From Ideonella_A sp963843805 (GTDB lineage: Bacteria > Pseudomonadota > Gammaproteobacteria > Burkholderiales > Burkholderiaceae_C), in contig CAWJLY010000004.1 of assembly GCA_963843805.1 (NCBI GenBank), forward strand, positions 1 through 64,000: a DNA stretch of 64,000 bases, given 5' to 3'. Every line of letters starts with the position of its first letter. Position 1 is the first letter of the stretch. Of this stretch, positions 26,495-38,899 are shown piece after piece. The position numbers and the translations under genes were made by a program. The notes beneath the pieces were generated by a model, which searched no databases, was not told the DNA's origin, and saw only the letters and a program-made list of their open reading frames with translations.

Positions 26495-27406
26495 TCAGAA
26501 ATACAACGCGACGACTTCGGCGACCTGGCCTTCAGCGATCACCGGAATGGCGAGCAGGCTGGCCGTTTTGCCGCTCGTCGGGTGGTCGGACACCTGTGCA
26601 ACGCCGGTCTCGAATGCCACGACGATGGCATGCTGGCCGCTGCTTGCCAGCGACGGGCCGTCGCCACCTGCGGGCAATGCACCCTCGGCTTCGCTGAAAC
26701 CGAGCCCTCGCTGCAGCGTCGACCCATCGGCCGCGAGGGCCCAGGTCTCGATGCATTGCGCGATCGGCGCCTTCGAGGCTGACAGGAAGTTCAGCACGTA
26801 GTGGTGCCGGTCACGTGAACTGCATGGCAGGGCGAGTCCGCGCTTGATGCCGATCGGATCGGTCGACTCACCGCGCAGGAAGCGATTCGATTGACCCAGG
26901 TCGTCGATCAGTACCGCCGCACCGCGTTGCCAGGCCAGGCCCGCCAGCCCGGTGCCACGGGGCAGATAGGCATCGCGGGACAGCGCTGAGAGTCCTTCGC
27001 CGCCGGCGCCAAAATGGCCGTCGACCAGGCTCATGTCGGTGCTGACACGCGGATCGTTGTGCCACAACTCGATCGCCCCGGCGCTTTGTTCGGGATCGCC
27101 ACAAAACAGCACCAGCACGCAACTCAGCTGCTCGAATATGAAGATCGGCAGTGCCACCGCACAATGGATACCGGCTGCGGCGGCCATTGCTGCACGTTGA
27201 AAATAGCCACCGTCGAGCCGCGTCAGCATGATCGGGTGGCCGTTTTCCCAGGCCCGACCGGGCAGCCCCTCGCCACGTCCGAAACACATCGCTCGCGACT
27301 GGGTGGCAAAAGCTGCTGCGCTGCCGAACAACCCGTCGGCAAACTCGAGCATGCTGCCGTCGGCCGATGGCGTCCAGATTTCGCAGGCCTTGATAAAACT
27401 GTTCAT
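26495..27406 (-). CDS. GAF-domain protein with two GAF-like repeats
   Basis: 303-aa cytoplasmic protein. The N-terminal half (AMCFGRGEGLPGRAWENGHP) and the middle (AYLPRGTGLAGLAWQRGAAV) each carry the GxGLxGxxW core of a GAF domain, so it is a tandem GAF protein. A final partial repeat ends the chain. No output domain (kinase, cyclase, HTH) is attached, so it may be a stand-alone sensor or redox-type GAF protein. The start at 27406 (MNSFIKACEIWTP) is chosen because upstream residues are not protein-like. It is divergent from the RraA-like gene across 154 bp. The ligand is unknown. Confidence 0.7.
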   Translation of the reverse strand: MNSFIKACEIWTPSADGSMLEFADGLFGSAAAFATQSRAMCFGRGEGLPGRAWENGHPIMLTRLDGGYFQRAAMAAAAGIHCAVALPIFIFEQLSCVLVLFCGDPEQSAGAIELWHNDPRVSTDMSLVDGHFGAGGEGLSALSRDAYLPRGTGLAGLAWQRGAAVLIDDLGQSNRFLRGESTDPIGIKRGLALPCSSRDRHHYVLNFLSASKAPIAQCIETWALAADGSTLQRGLGFSEAEGALPAGGDGPSLASSGQHAIVVAFETGVAQVSDHPTSGKTASLLAIPVIAEGQVAEVVALYF

Positions 27407-27560
27407 GGTGATCCGATTTGCAAGATCTGCGCCACACGCCGGCTGCGTGTGGTGTCTGAGCCGTCCGGTCGGGCGACTTTCGTCAACAATAGCGCCCACG
27501 CGCCCATCGGCGTGATGATGTCGCTTGTTCAAGGCGATGCAAATTGCGGAGGTTCTCACG

Positions 27561-28064
27561 ATGAGTTCAGACACCCCTTTGGTTTCAACCTGTGATCTCG
27601 GTGACCGACACAAGGCCAATGGCGACGACCGCCTGCGCGTGCTGCCGCCGGTCTTTCATCACTATGGTGGCCAGAAACGTTTTGCCGGTCTGGTCACCAC
27701 CGTCAAATGTTTCGAAGACAACTCGTTGGTCAAGGCGGCACTGGAGGGACCGGGTGAAGGCCGAGTCCTCGTTGTCGATGGCGCAGCCTCGTTGCGGCGC
27801 GCGCTGGTTGGCGGCAACATCGGTGCGGCGGCAGCCAAGAACAACTGGGCCGGCGTGCTGGTCAACGGCTGCGTGCGCGACAAGGCCGAACTCGAAGCAG
27901 CAGCGGTCGGCATCTGCGCACTCGGCCTGATTCCGTTGCCAACCGAGCGGCGCAACGAAGGGCAGCGCGACGTGCCGGTACAGATCCAGGGCGTGTGGAT
28001 CAGGCCGGGCGATCGGCTGGTGGCCGATGAGGATGGGGTGGTGGTGGTGCCGGCTGAAGGCTGA
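27561..28064 (+). CDS. RraA-like protein / 4-hydroxy-4-methyl-2-oxoglutarate aldolase family
   Basis: 167-aa RraA-fold protein. The phosphate/oxyanion region GGNIGAAAAKNNWAGVLVNGCVRD contains the RD pair (Arg-Asp) that binds substrate and metal in HMG/CHA aldolases; the E. coli homologue RraA inhibits RNase E. Many betaproteobacterial copies have aldolase or oxaloacetate decarboxylase activity, so I do not choose between roles. ATG 27561 has CGGAGG 7-8 bases upstream and is preferred over a longer in-frame start at 27525. It is convergent with serB. Confidence 0.88.
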   Translation: MSSDTPLVSTCDLGDRHKANGDDRLRVLPPVFHHYGGQKRFAGLVTTVKCFEDNSLVKAALEGPGEGRVLVVDGAASLRRALVGGNIGAAAAKNNWAGVLVNGCVRDKAELEAAAVGICALGLIPLPTERRNEGQRDVPVQIQGVWIRPGDRLVADEDGVVVVPAEG

Positions 28065-28091
28065 TTTTTGTGATGGGTTTGAAGCGCGGCC

Positions 28092-28814
28092 TCAAGCCTC
28101 GAACAGCGCAAGGACCCGATCCATCCCCCCTTCGACCACCGACACCATTGCCCGCTCACGCACCGCTGGCTTGGCATGAAAGGCGATGCTCAGACCGGCC
28201 TCGCCCATCATCGGCAAATCGTTGGCACCGTCGCCGACCGCAATCGCCTGTTTCGGGCTGATCGCCAGCTGCGTACAAATCTCCAGCAGCGTTCGCCGCT
28301 TCTGTTCGCCGTCGACGATATCGCCCCAGGGCTGGTCGACCAGCCGGCCCGTGAGCTTGCCGTTGCTGATCTCCAGCACGTTCGATCGCGCGTAGTCGAT
28401 CGACAGCCGCTGCCGCACCCGCTCGCTGAAAAAGGTGAAGCCACCCGAAGCCAGCAAGGTCTTCAAGCCGGCGGCCCGGCATGCAGCCACAAAGGTTTCG
28501 ACGCCTGGATTGAGCTGCAGGCGCTGTTCGTAGATGTCGTCCAGCGCGGAAGCGGCAATGCCTGCGAGCAAGCTGACCCGCTGGCGCAGGCTTTCCTTGT
28601 AGTCGCTGATCTCGCCACGCATCGCCGCTTCGGTGATGGCAGCCACCTCGGCCTTGCGACCGGCTGCCGCCGCGATTTCGTCGACACATTCGATATTGAT
28701 CAGCGTCGAATCCATGTCGAAGGCCACCAGCTTGTAATCGGTCAGCCGCAATGGCGGCGTCACACCGCGCAACAGCAGGCCGGGAAAGGAGGGCGTGGGC
28801 GTGGAATCGGTCAT
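28092..28814 (-). CDS. serB: Phosphoserine phosphatase
   Basis: 240-aa HAD-superfamily phosphatase catalysing the last step of L-serine synthesis. Motif I is DMDSTLI (nucleophile and acid/base Asp), motif II is the Ser/Thr in LLASGGFTFF, and motif IV is GDGANDLPMMGEAGLSIAFHAKP. It lacks the N-terminal ACT-type extension of some SerB proteins. ATG 28814 is used; an in-frame upstream start lies near 28886, but no clear ribosome site marks either. It faces the TIR-domain gene head-to-head across about 110 bp, which must contain both promoters. Confidence 0.95.
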   Translation of the reverse strand: MTDSTPTPSFPGLLLRGVTPPLRLTDYKLVAFDMDSTLINIECVDEIAAAAGRKAEVAAITEAAMRGEISDYKESLRQRVSLLAGIAASALDDIYEQRLQLNPGVETFVAACRAAGLKTLLASGGFTFFSERVRQRLSIDYARSNVLEISNGKLTGRLVDQPWGDIVDGEQKRRTLLEICTQLAISPKQAIAVGDGANDLPMMGEAGLSIAFHAKPAVRERAMVSVVEGGMDRVLALFEA

Positions 28815-28921
28815 CAACGACTTGGCGGCGGTTGGCGGCGGGTTGCCGAAATCGGAGCGGTGCGGTCTAAACTTCCGCCGGTGCACAGATTATCGGCCCC
28901 CTTCAGCAGGAGGAAGCAGCG

Positions 28922-29927
28922 ATGGCAGGAGGCATCTTCGTCAGTTATCGGCGCGATGACGCGCGACAGGCAGCCGGTCGTCTGGCCGATGATCTGGCCG
29001 ACCGCTTCGGCAATGCCAATATCTTTCGCGACATCGAAGGGATCGAACTGGGCGTCGATTTTGTCGAAGCCCTGAACCGTGCGCTCGAGGCTTGTGTCGT
29101 GATGCTCGTGCTGATCGGCCCGCGCTGGCTCGATATTCGCGATGCCAAGGGGCAGCGCCGTCTCGACGATCCTCGCGACTGGATCCGGCAGGAAATCTCC
29201 ACCGCCTTGAATCGCGGCATCCGGGTCGTTCCGGTCTTGATCGATGGCACCGCGCTGCCGGACGAAGACAGCCTGCCCGACGATCTGCGTGCGCTGGTTC
29301 GCCGCCAGGCGCTCGAGGTCGCCGACAGCCGCTGGCGCGGCGACATTCAGCGTCTGGCCGACACCCTGGTGCGGGTGCCGGGTCTGGCGATGCAGCAGCC
29401 GAGCGATGGGCCGCCACCGGTCGCGCCACCGTTGGTGCCCCCGCCGGTCGCGGCCAGCGCGCCGGTGCAGCCAGCACCGGGTGCTGGCAAGAAGTGGCTG
29501 AAGATCGGCATCTATGCCGTTGTCGCCCTGGGCATCGTCAGCTATATCGCCGATGAATTCAGGCCCAGTCAAGGCGGCAGTCCAGCCGTCGACCTGCCAC
29601 TGGTCGTACCTCAACAGGCGCCATTGATCGCCACACCGTCAGCGCCGGCCGGCAACGCCTCGGCCATCCCGAACCTTGCCGGCATGTGGCGAACGCTCGA
29701 CGGCGAGACCTACCAGATTTCGCAGCAAGGTCGGCAGATCAACCTGACCGCGTTTTCCGCTGGCCAGAACGTCGGCGGCGGCCAGGGCCAACTCGACGGT
29801 CAGATGCTGCGCTTGACGATGACGATGGTGATCAACGGCGTGCCGCTCGCCGCGGCCAATTGCCAACTGCAGGCGACAGCCGATTTCATCCGCTTCGCCG
29901 GGGTCTGCCAGAGTGGCAACGGCCAGT

Positions 29928-29950
<23 letters not shown>
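28922..29950 (+). CDS. TIR-domain transmembrane protein with C-terminal extracytoplasmic domain
   Basis: 342-aa protein with three parts. Residues 3-140 form a TIR domain (IFVSYRRDD, then NIFRDIEGIELGVDF), including a W-x-x-x-E helix (W87, E91; DWIRQEIS) that places a glutamate where TIR NADases have theirs. A proline-rich linker (about 158-188) precedes one membrane helix (about 192-214), and a C-terminal beta-rich domain of about 100 residues (NLAGMWRTLDGETYQISQQG) with two cysteines follows. Topology predicts a cytoplasmic TIR and an extracytoplasmic sensor-like domain. An AGGAGG site precedes the ATG. No partner effector gene is adjacent. NADase, defence or scaffold roles are all possible and unproven. 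Its 3' end overlaps mfd by 23 bp. Confidence 0.8.
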
Positions 29951-33407
<3,457 letters not shown>

Positions 33408-33610
33408 GAGTGGTTCAACAAGGCACTTCGCCCCGGCGCGGGGGCGTCGGGGCGTGCTGGCGCCAATTGTAGGGAGCACCGGCGCATGCAGCGGGTCCGC
33501 GGGTTTTGCATCACGCGTCAACGCCGCAAAGGCCCTGGTCGACGCAGATGGGCTGGATGGTCACCGGCTTGCCTATACTTCGCGCGGCCGATCGATGCAA
33601 CGGCCTTTTC

Positions 33611-34324
33611 ATGAACCGACCTCTACCCGCGCCCGCTGCACGCTGCTTTGCCTTGATCCCGTGTGCCGGGATCGGCAGCCGGGCCGCAACCGCGTTGCCG
33701 AAACAATATGCCCGGCTGGCCGGGCAGGCGATGGTGGCGCACACCGTCGACGCCTTGTTGCGAGTCGAACGCCTGCAGCGGCTGCTGGTCGTGGTGGCCA
33801 GCGACGATTCCGAATTCGAACGACATGTGGCCGCCGATCGCTCCGTCCGTCTTCAGGTCATTCGCCGAGGCGGCGCCAGCCGCGCCGAAACCGTGGCCAA
33901 TGGCCTGGCCCATTTGCTCGAATCGGGCGCCGATGCGGACGACTGGGTGCTGGTGCACGATGCCGCCCGCTGCCTGATTCGCAGCGAACAGGTCGACACC
34001 TTGATCGATGCCTGCTTCAACGATCCGGTCGGCGGGCTGCTGGCGTTGCCGCTGGCCGATACGCTGAAGGACGAACAACAGGGGCGGGTTGCAGCCACCG
34101 TCGCGCGCAGCGGCAAATGGCTGGCGCAGACACCGCAGATGTTTCGCATCGGCTTGCTCGGCCAGGCGCTGGCCACCGCGGGCCCGGCGGTGACCGACGA
34201 AAGCAGCGCGCTCGAGGCGCTTGGCCATCGTCCGCTGCTGGTTCCCGGCACTGCGGAAAACATGAAGCTCACCTATCCTGCCGATTTCGACATGGCCGAA
34301 CGTCTGCTGAGGACTCGCTCTTGA
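33611..34324 (+). CDS. ispD: 2-C-methyl-D-erythritol 4-phosphate cytidylyltransferase
   Basis: 237-aa MEP-pathway enzyme forming CDP-methylerythritol. The nucleotide-binding N-terminus (ALIPCAGIGSRAATALPKQY) has the A-G-x-G-x-R...PKQ signature, with the catalytic Arg/Lys conserved, and VLVHDAARCLI carries the metal-binding Asp. ATG 33611 follows from family length. It is immediately followed by ispF with overlapping stop and start, the usual ispDF operon, and is divergent from mfd. Confidence 0.96.
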   Translation: MNRPLPAPAARCFALIPCAGIGSRAATALPKQYARLAGQAMVAHTVDALLRVERLQRLLVVVASDDSEFERHVAADRSVRLQVIRRGGASRAETVANGLAHLLESGADADDWVLVHDAARCLIRSEQVDTLIDACFNDPVGGLLALPLADTLKDEQQGRVAATVARSGKWLAQTPQMFRIGLLGQALATAGPAVTDESSALEALGHRPLLVPGTAENMKLTYPADFDMAERLLRTRS

Positions 34325-34857
34325 ACGCCAGCACACCGCGACAGCCGGCAGCTTTCCCGCTAGTGCGTATCGGTGAAGGCTGGGACATCCATGCCCTGGT
34401 CAGCGGGCGCCCATTGATCCTCGGCGGCGTCTCGATTGCACACAGCCACGGCTTGCTCGGCCATTCGGATGCCGACGCCTTGTGCCACGCAGTCACCGAT
34501 GCGCTGTTCGGCGCCGCCGCGCTGGGTGATATCGGCCAGCATTTCCCGGATACCGACCCGCGTTACAAAGGCGCCGATTCGCTGGCTTTGCTGGCGCAAG
34601 CGGCGCAGCGTGTGCGTGCAGCCGGCTGGCAGATCAACAACATCGATTCGACCATCATCGCGCAGGCGCCCAAACTCGCACCGCACCTGCCGCAAATTCG
34701 TCAAAGCCTGGCCGGGGCGCTCTCGATCGACCTCGACCGGGTCAGCGTGAAGGCCAAGACCGCCGAAAAGATGGGGCCGGTGGGCAAGTTGGAAGCCATC
34801 GAGGCGCGCGCCGTCTGCCTGCTGGTCGCAGCGGGCGAGGCGTTCCGCGACGCCTGA
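34321..34857 (+). CDS. ispF: 2-C-methyl-D-erythritol 2,4-cyclodiphosphate synthase
   Basis: 178-aa trimeric MEP-pathway enzyme that cyclises CDP-ME2P with loss of CMP. Zn ligands are in GWDIHAL (Asp, His) and GHSDADALCHAVTDAL; GDIGQHFPDTDP and VKAKTAEKMGPVG are family signatures. TTG 34321 overlaps the ispD stop and has an AGGA ribosome site. A GTG at 34363 (VRIGEGWD) would give 164 aa, nearer the usual 158-162, but lacks a ribosome site, so the start is not certain. It is translationally coupled to ispD. Confidence 0.93.
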   Translation: MNASTPRQPAAFPLVRIGEGWDIHALVSGRPLILGGVSIAHSHGLLGHSDADALCHAVTDALFGAAALGDIGQHFPDTDPRYKGADSLALLAQAAQRVRAAGWQINNIDSTIIAQAPKLAPHLPQIRQSLAGALSIDLDRVSVKAKTAEKMGPVGKLEAIEARAVCLLVAAGEAFRDA

Positions 34858-34885
34858 CCGACCCGCCCGGTCGATTGCGGATTTT

Positions 34886-36337
34886 CTAGCCGGTCTTGCG
34901 CAGGCGGATATTGATCAGCAAGCCGCCGTCGTTGGCGTTGAGCAATTCGAGTTGACCGCCCATGCGCTGGATCGCCTTGTCGACAATCGCCAGCCCCAGG
35001 CCGGCGCCGGTTGCCGCGGTTCGTGCCTCGTCGCCGCGGTAGAACGGCGTGGCCAACTGATGCAGCTTGGCCGGGTCGACGCCGCTGCCATGATCGCGCA
35101 CTGTCAGCGTCACGCCGCCGCCATGGCGTGAATCGCTGACCTCGACCCGGGCCGCCTGATCATCGCCATTGCGCCCATAACGGCGCGCGTTCTCGAACAG
35201 GTTCTGCAACACCCGCGACAACTCCGTTTCGTCGGCCAGGACACGGGTTTGTGGTGACACTGTCGAGACAATCCGGATCTGCCCGGGATCGCGGAAGTTG
35301 CCCAGTTCGCGGTCGACCAGCGCTGCCAGATCGACCGGCATCAGCTTGACCTCGCCGGGCCGTGCGTAATCCATGAATTTGTCGATGATGGCGTCGAGCT
35401 GCGCAATATCGGACGCCATGTAGCGGCGCGCTTCCTCGTCCTGCACACTCATCTCGGCTTCGAGGCGCAGCCGCGCCAGCGGGGTTCGCAGATCGTGCGA
35501 GATGCCGGCCAGCATCACGGCACGGTCCTCTTCGACCTTTGCCAGCTCACGTGCCATCCGGTTGAAGCCCATGTTGACCTCACGAATTTCACTGGTCAAC
35601 GTGGTCTCGTCGAGCCTTGAATCGTATTCACCGCCACGGATGCGGCTGGTCGCCGATGACAGATCGCGCAGCGGCTGGTTGATCAGTCGGGCGACAGCTG
35701 CCGATCCCAGCCCGGTGGCGAGCAGGGCGATGCCGACCCAGCTCAGCCAGGTGCTGGTCGCCATCGACGACAGGCGCGACGCGTCGGCCAGTATCCAGTA
35801 CGGATCCTTGTCGAGCGTGAAGCCGACCCACAGGCCGGGTAAGCCATTGACCGCACTGGCGACCAGGGTGTCCGGGCCCAGACGCTTGCGCAAGGCTTCG
35901 CCGGTTGCGCGGGTGAAGCGATCCTTCTCATACGGGGTCCAGCGGTCGCTCGGTTCACGCAGCGTCAACTTGATGCTGCCCGGGTCGGACATGCTTTTGA
36001 CCAGGGCGACGCGGTTGATGCCGTCGACGGTTGTCAACACCGCGCGCGCCAGATTGACCAGGCTGGCGATCTGCTGAGCAGCCTGGGCTGCGCGCGGTTC
36101 GTCTTCGAGCGCACGAAAGGTCTGCGTCCACGCGCCAACGCCGCTGGCGAGCAAGACTGCCAGCAGGAAAAAGGTGCGCCAGAACAGGCTCAGAGCGACC
36201 CGGTTTTGCGGCACCGGCCCGCTGCCACGGGTGTTCGACGGCTTGGCGGCCTTGGGACCTCGCAGCTTGCCACCAGCCCCGCCAAGCGCGCCGGGCCGCT
36301 GCACAGCGTCAGGCAACACCGTCCGGGACGAAGACAT
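34886..36337 (-). CDS. envZ: EnvZ-like sensor histidine kinase
   Basis: 483-aa inner-membrane histidine kinase. There are two membrane helices (about 50-72 and 195-217) flanking a periplasmic sensor domain, then HAMP, the H-box ISHDLRTPLARLRLEAEM, the N box LQNLFENARRYGRNG and G boxes DHGSGVD and TGAGLGLAIV. The N-terminal 45 residues are a basic proline/glycine-rich extension absent from E. coli EnvZ. It overlaps the 3' end of ompR by 29 bp, so the two are one transcript. Osmolarity or envelope sensing is inferred from homology to EnvZ. Confidence 0.92.
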   Translation of the reverse strand: MSSSRTVLPDAVQRPGALGGAGGKLRGPKAAKPSNTRGSGPVPQNRVALSLFWRTFFLLAVLLASGVGAWTQTFRALEDEPRAAQAAQQIASLVNLARAVLTTVDGINRVALVKSMSDPGSIKLTLREPSDRWTPYEKDRFTRATGEALRKRLGPDTLVASAVNGLPGLWVGFTLDKDPYWILADASRLSSMATSTWLSWVGIALLATGLGSAAVARLINQPLRDLSSATSRIRGGEYDSRLDETTLTSEIREVNMGFNRMARELAKVEEDRAVMLAGISHDLRTPLARLRLEAEMSVQDEEARRYMASDIAQLDAIIDKFMDYARPGEVKLMPVDLAALVDRELGNFRDPGQIRIVSTVSPQTRVLADETELSRVLQNLFENARRYGRNGDDQAARVEVSDSRHGGGVTLTVRDHGSGVDPAKLHQLATPFYRGDEARTAATGAGLGLAIVDKAIQRMGGQLELLNANDGGLLINIRLRKTG

Positions 36338-37043
36338 AGCCGACGCCCCATACCGTCTGGATATAGCGGGGCTGTGCCGGATCGGGCTCGATCATCTTGC
36401 GCAAGCGCGAAACCTGGACGTCCAGGCTTCGATCAAACGGCTCGAACTCGCGGCCACGCGCCAGTTGCGCCAGTTTGTCGCGCGACAGCGGCTGGCGGGG
36501 GTGACGAACCAGCGCCTTCAGCATCGAGAATTCACCGGTGGTCAAGGCCAGCGCTTCGCCATCCTTCGACAAGCGACGCAGTGCCAGATCGAACTCGAAC
36601 GGGCCGAAAGTCACCGTCATCGCGTCTTTCGACGGCGCACCCGGTGCCTCCAATGCCGGCCGCCTTCGCAGCACGGCATGGATACGCGCCAGCAACTCGC
36701 GCGGATTGAAAGGCTTGGGAAGATAGTCATCGGCGCCAACTTCCAGGCCGACAATGCGATCGACATCCTCGACCTTGGCGGTCAGCATGATGATCGGTGT
36801 GCGGTCGTTCGCGGCGCGCAGGCGACGGCAGATCGACAAGCCGTCCTCGCCGGGCAGCATCAGATCGAGGACGATCAGGTCGATGGTTTCGCGGGTCAGC
36901 AGGCGGTTGAGCGCGCGGGCGTCCTCGGCCAGCAGCACATCGAAACCTTCCTGCGACAGGTAACGACGCAGCAGGTCGCGGATTCGCGCGTCGTCGTCGA
37001 CGACGACGATTCGATCAACGCGGTTGGCAGGAACACTGGACAT
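36309..37043 (-). CDS. ompR: OmpR-like response regulator
   Basis: 244-aa response regulator. The receiver domain has VDDDARIRD, the phosphoacceptor Asp in VLDLMLPGEDG and the switch Lys in DDYLPKPFNPREL. A C-terminal OmpR-type winged helix (LTTGEFSMLKALVRHPRQPLS, then DVQVSRLRKMIE and IQTVWGVGYVFVP) follows. I start at ATG 37043 (MSSVPANRVDRI) because the 11 residues further upstream are not conserved-looking. It is first gene of the ompR-envZ operon, with a divergent SIMPL-domain gene upstream. Confidence 0.95.
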   Translation of the reverse strand: MSSVPANRVDRIVVVDDDARIRDLLRRYLSQEGFDVLLAEDARALNRLLTRETIDLIVLDLMLPGEDGLSICRRLRAANDRTPIIMLTAKVEDVDRIVGLEVGADDYLPKPFNPRELLARIHAVLRRRPALEAPGAPSKDAMTVTFGPFEFDLALRRLSKDGEALALTTGEFSMLKALVRHPRQPLSRDKLAQLARGREFEPFDRSLDVQVSRLRKMIEPDPAQPRYIQTVWGVGYVFVPDGVA

Positions 37044-37061
37044 GAGGAACGACCCTGGATA

Positions 37062-37125
37062 TGTAACAGCCGCCATTCTGCGCAGCGAAATCGACCGATT
37101 CGGCTCGATCTGACCATCTGTTACA
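37062..37125. promoter_or_regulatory. Inverted TGTAACAG/CTGTTACA boxes in the ompR divergent promoter region
   Basis: TGTAACAG (37062-37069) and its exact complement CTGTTACA (37118-37125) lie 48 bp apart between ompR and the SIMPL-domain gene. TGTAACA/TGTTACA cores occur in known OmpR sites of enterobacteria, so these may be autoregulatory OmpR boxes for one or both divergent genes. This is inference from a short motif. Confidence 0.35.
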
Positions 37126-37200
37126 ACTGCGCGCTGATCGATGGAGCTTGTTGCAGCTTCCAGGCTCCAATAGCGACATCACCTACCGGAAAGCCTTCTG

Positions 37201-37932
37201 ATGATGTTTTTTTCATGCTCAAGATCAATCGGCCTCACCGTGGCCATGACAGCCACGATGCTGGTGTTGTCGTTGCCTCTGTCCGCACGAGCCGATACGC
37301 CGCCACCGCAGGGCGTCGTCAATCTATCGGCCAGCGCCAGCACCGAGGTGGCCAAGGACTGGATCAGCGTGACGCTGTCGACTCAACGCGAAGGCAGTGA
37401 AGCAGGCAGTATCCAGACCGCCCTGAAGCAAGCACTCGATGCCGCGTTGCAAGAGGCGCGCAAACTGGCCAAGCCGGGGCAGGTCGAATTGCAGACCGGC
37501 AACTTTTCGCTTGCGCCACGCTATACAGCCAAGGGGCAGACCAATGGATGGCAGGGCAGTACCGAGTTGATCATCGAAGGCCGCGACATGGCCACCATTG
37601 CCCAGTTGACCGCACGGATCACCACCTTGAGCATTTCGCGGGTGGCTTATGGGCTGTCACGTGAGCAGCGCCAGAAGGCCGAGTCGGACGTGACCGCGCA
37701 GGCGGTGGGCAACTACCGCGAGCGCGCCGACGAGCTGGCGCGGCTGTTCGGCTACAGCAGCTACACGATTCGCGAAGTCAATCTGTCGGCGAGCGGCCCG
37801 CAGCGCGAATACATGCCACAGGTGCGGGCGATGGCGATGTCAGCCAAGGCAGCGGACGAGCCCTTGCCGGTCGAGGCCGGCAAGGCGACCGTCACGGTCT
37901 CGGTGAACGGCTCGGTGCAGTTGCTGAAATAG
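37201..37932 (+). CDS. SIMPL-domain (DUF541) periplasmic protein
   Basis: 243-aa exported protein with a Sec signal peptide (cleavage after LSARA, near residue 31) and a SIMPL/DUF541 domain: VVNLSASASTEVAKDWISVTLS at the start, a central STELIIEGRD, and a final KATVTVSVNGSVQLL strand. E. coli YggE is a family member linked to oxidative stress resistance, and structures show ring assembly; no biochemical activity is established. It is divergent from ompR-envZ, so OmpR control is plausible. Confidence 0.85.
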   Translation: MMFFSCSRSIGLTVAMTATMLVLSLPLSARADTPPPQGVVNLSASASTEVAKDWISVTLSTQREGSEAGSIQTALKQALDAALQEARKLAKPGQVELQTGNFSLAPRYTAKGQTNGWQGSTELIIEGRDMATIAQLTARITTLSISRVAYGLSREQRQKAESDVTAQAVGNYRERADELARLFGYSSYTIREVNLSASGPQREYMPQVRAMAMSAKAADEPLPVEAGKATVTVSVNGSVQLLK

Positions 37933-38020
37933 GCGGGGCCTTTTTATGGGGTCGTGCCGTCAGGCAGGAGGGCTCGGCTTGAAGCGCCTTCGCCCCTGAA
38001 GGCGCTCCGACAGAATTCGA

Positions 38021-38791
38021 CTATTGCGCGGTCCAGCCGCCGTCCATTGCCCAGGCCACTCCGCGAACATTGTCGGCAGCCGGTGAACACAGAAAAACGG
38101 CCAGTTCGCCGAGCTGCTCGGGCGTCGTGAATTGCAGTGACGGCTGCTTCTCGGCCAGCAACTGCTTCTTCGCCTCGGAGTCGTCGATCTTTTCCGCGGT
38201 GGCGCGTGCATCGACCTGCTTTTGCACCAGCGGCGTCAGCACCCAGCCGGGGCAGATTGCGTTGACGGTGATGCCACTCGTCGCCGTTTCCAGTGCAATC
38301 GACTTGGTCAAGCCGACCACACCGTGTTTGGCGGCCACATAGGCGGATTTCTGTGCCGATGCGACCAGACCGTGTGCCGAGGCCACGTTCAGAATGCGAC
38401 CCCAGTTTTTTTGGCGCATCGACGGAATTGCCAACCGAATCGTATGGAAATTCGAGCTGAGGTTGATCGCGATGATCGCGTCCCATCGCGCTGGTGGAAA
38501 ATCCTCCACCGCGGCGACATGCTGAATGCCGGCGTTGTTGACCAGGATGTCGACGCCACCGAATTCCTTTTCGGCGTAAGCCATCATCGCTTCGATCTCG
38601 TCGCTCTTGCTCATGTCGGCACCGTGGTAGCCGACCTCGGTACCGAGCGTGCCGACCTGCGCCTTCGCAGCTTCGACCTCGCCGAAACCGTTCAGCACGA
38701 TGCGGGCGCCCTGGCGGGCCAGGCAGATCGCCATGCCAAGACCGATTCCACTGGTCGACCCCGTGATCAGTGCCGTTTTTCCGTTGAGCAT
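38021..38791 (-). CDS. bdhA: 3-hydroxybutyrate dehydrogenase
   Basis: 256-aa short-chain dehydrogenase oxidising (R)-3-hydroxybutyrate to acetoacetate with NAD. The nucleotide motif TGSTSGIGLGMA is at residues 9-20, with NNAG, the catalytic Ser in NVASAHGLVAS, YVAAKHG as the Tyr-Lys pair, and PGWVLTPLVQKQ. The long insert with KQPSLQFTTPEQL near the end matches BdhA rather than generic SDRs. Length matches the family. It would act downstream of polyhydroxybutyrate depolymerisation, fitting the phasin and thiolase genes later in the window. Confidence 0.93.
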   Translation of the reverse strand: MLNGKTALITGSTSGIGLGMAICLARQGARIVLNGFGEVEAAKAQVGTLGTEVGYHGADMSKSDEIEAMMAYAEKEFGGVDILVNNAGIQHVAAVEDFPPARWDAIIAINLSSNFHTIRLAIPSMRQKNWGRILNVASAHGLVASAQKSAYVAAKHGVVGLTKSIALETATSGITVNAICPGWVLTPLVQKQVDARATAEKIDDSEAKKQLLAEKQPSLQFTTPEQLGELAVFLCSPAADNVRGVAWAMDGGWTAQ

Positions 38792-38899
38792 GCCGAACTC
38801 CCGATGGTTGTTAGCATTGATCATAAAAGACCGCAGTGGCGCGGCCAGCGCCTGCTGCCGATCACCACCCGATTTTGTGCTTCGACGTCTCGATCCGAC

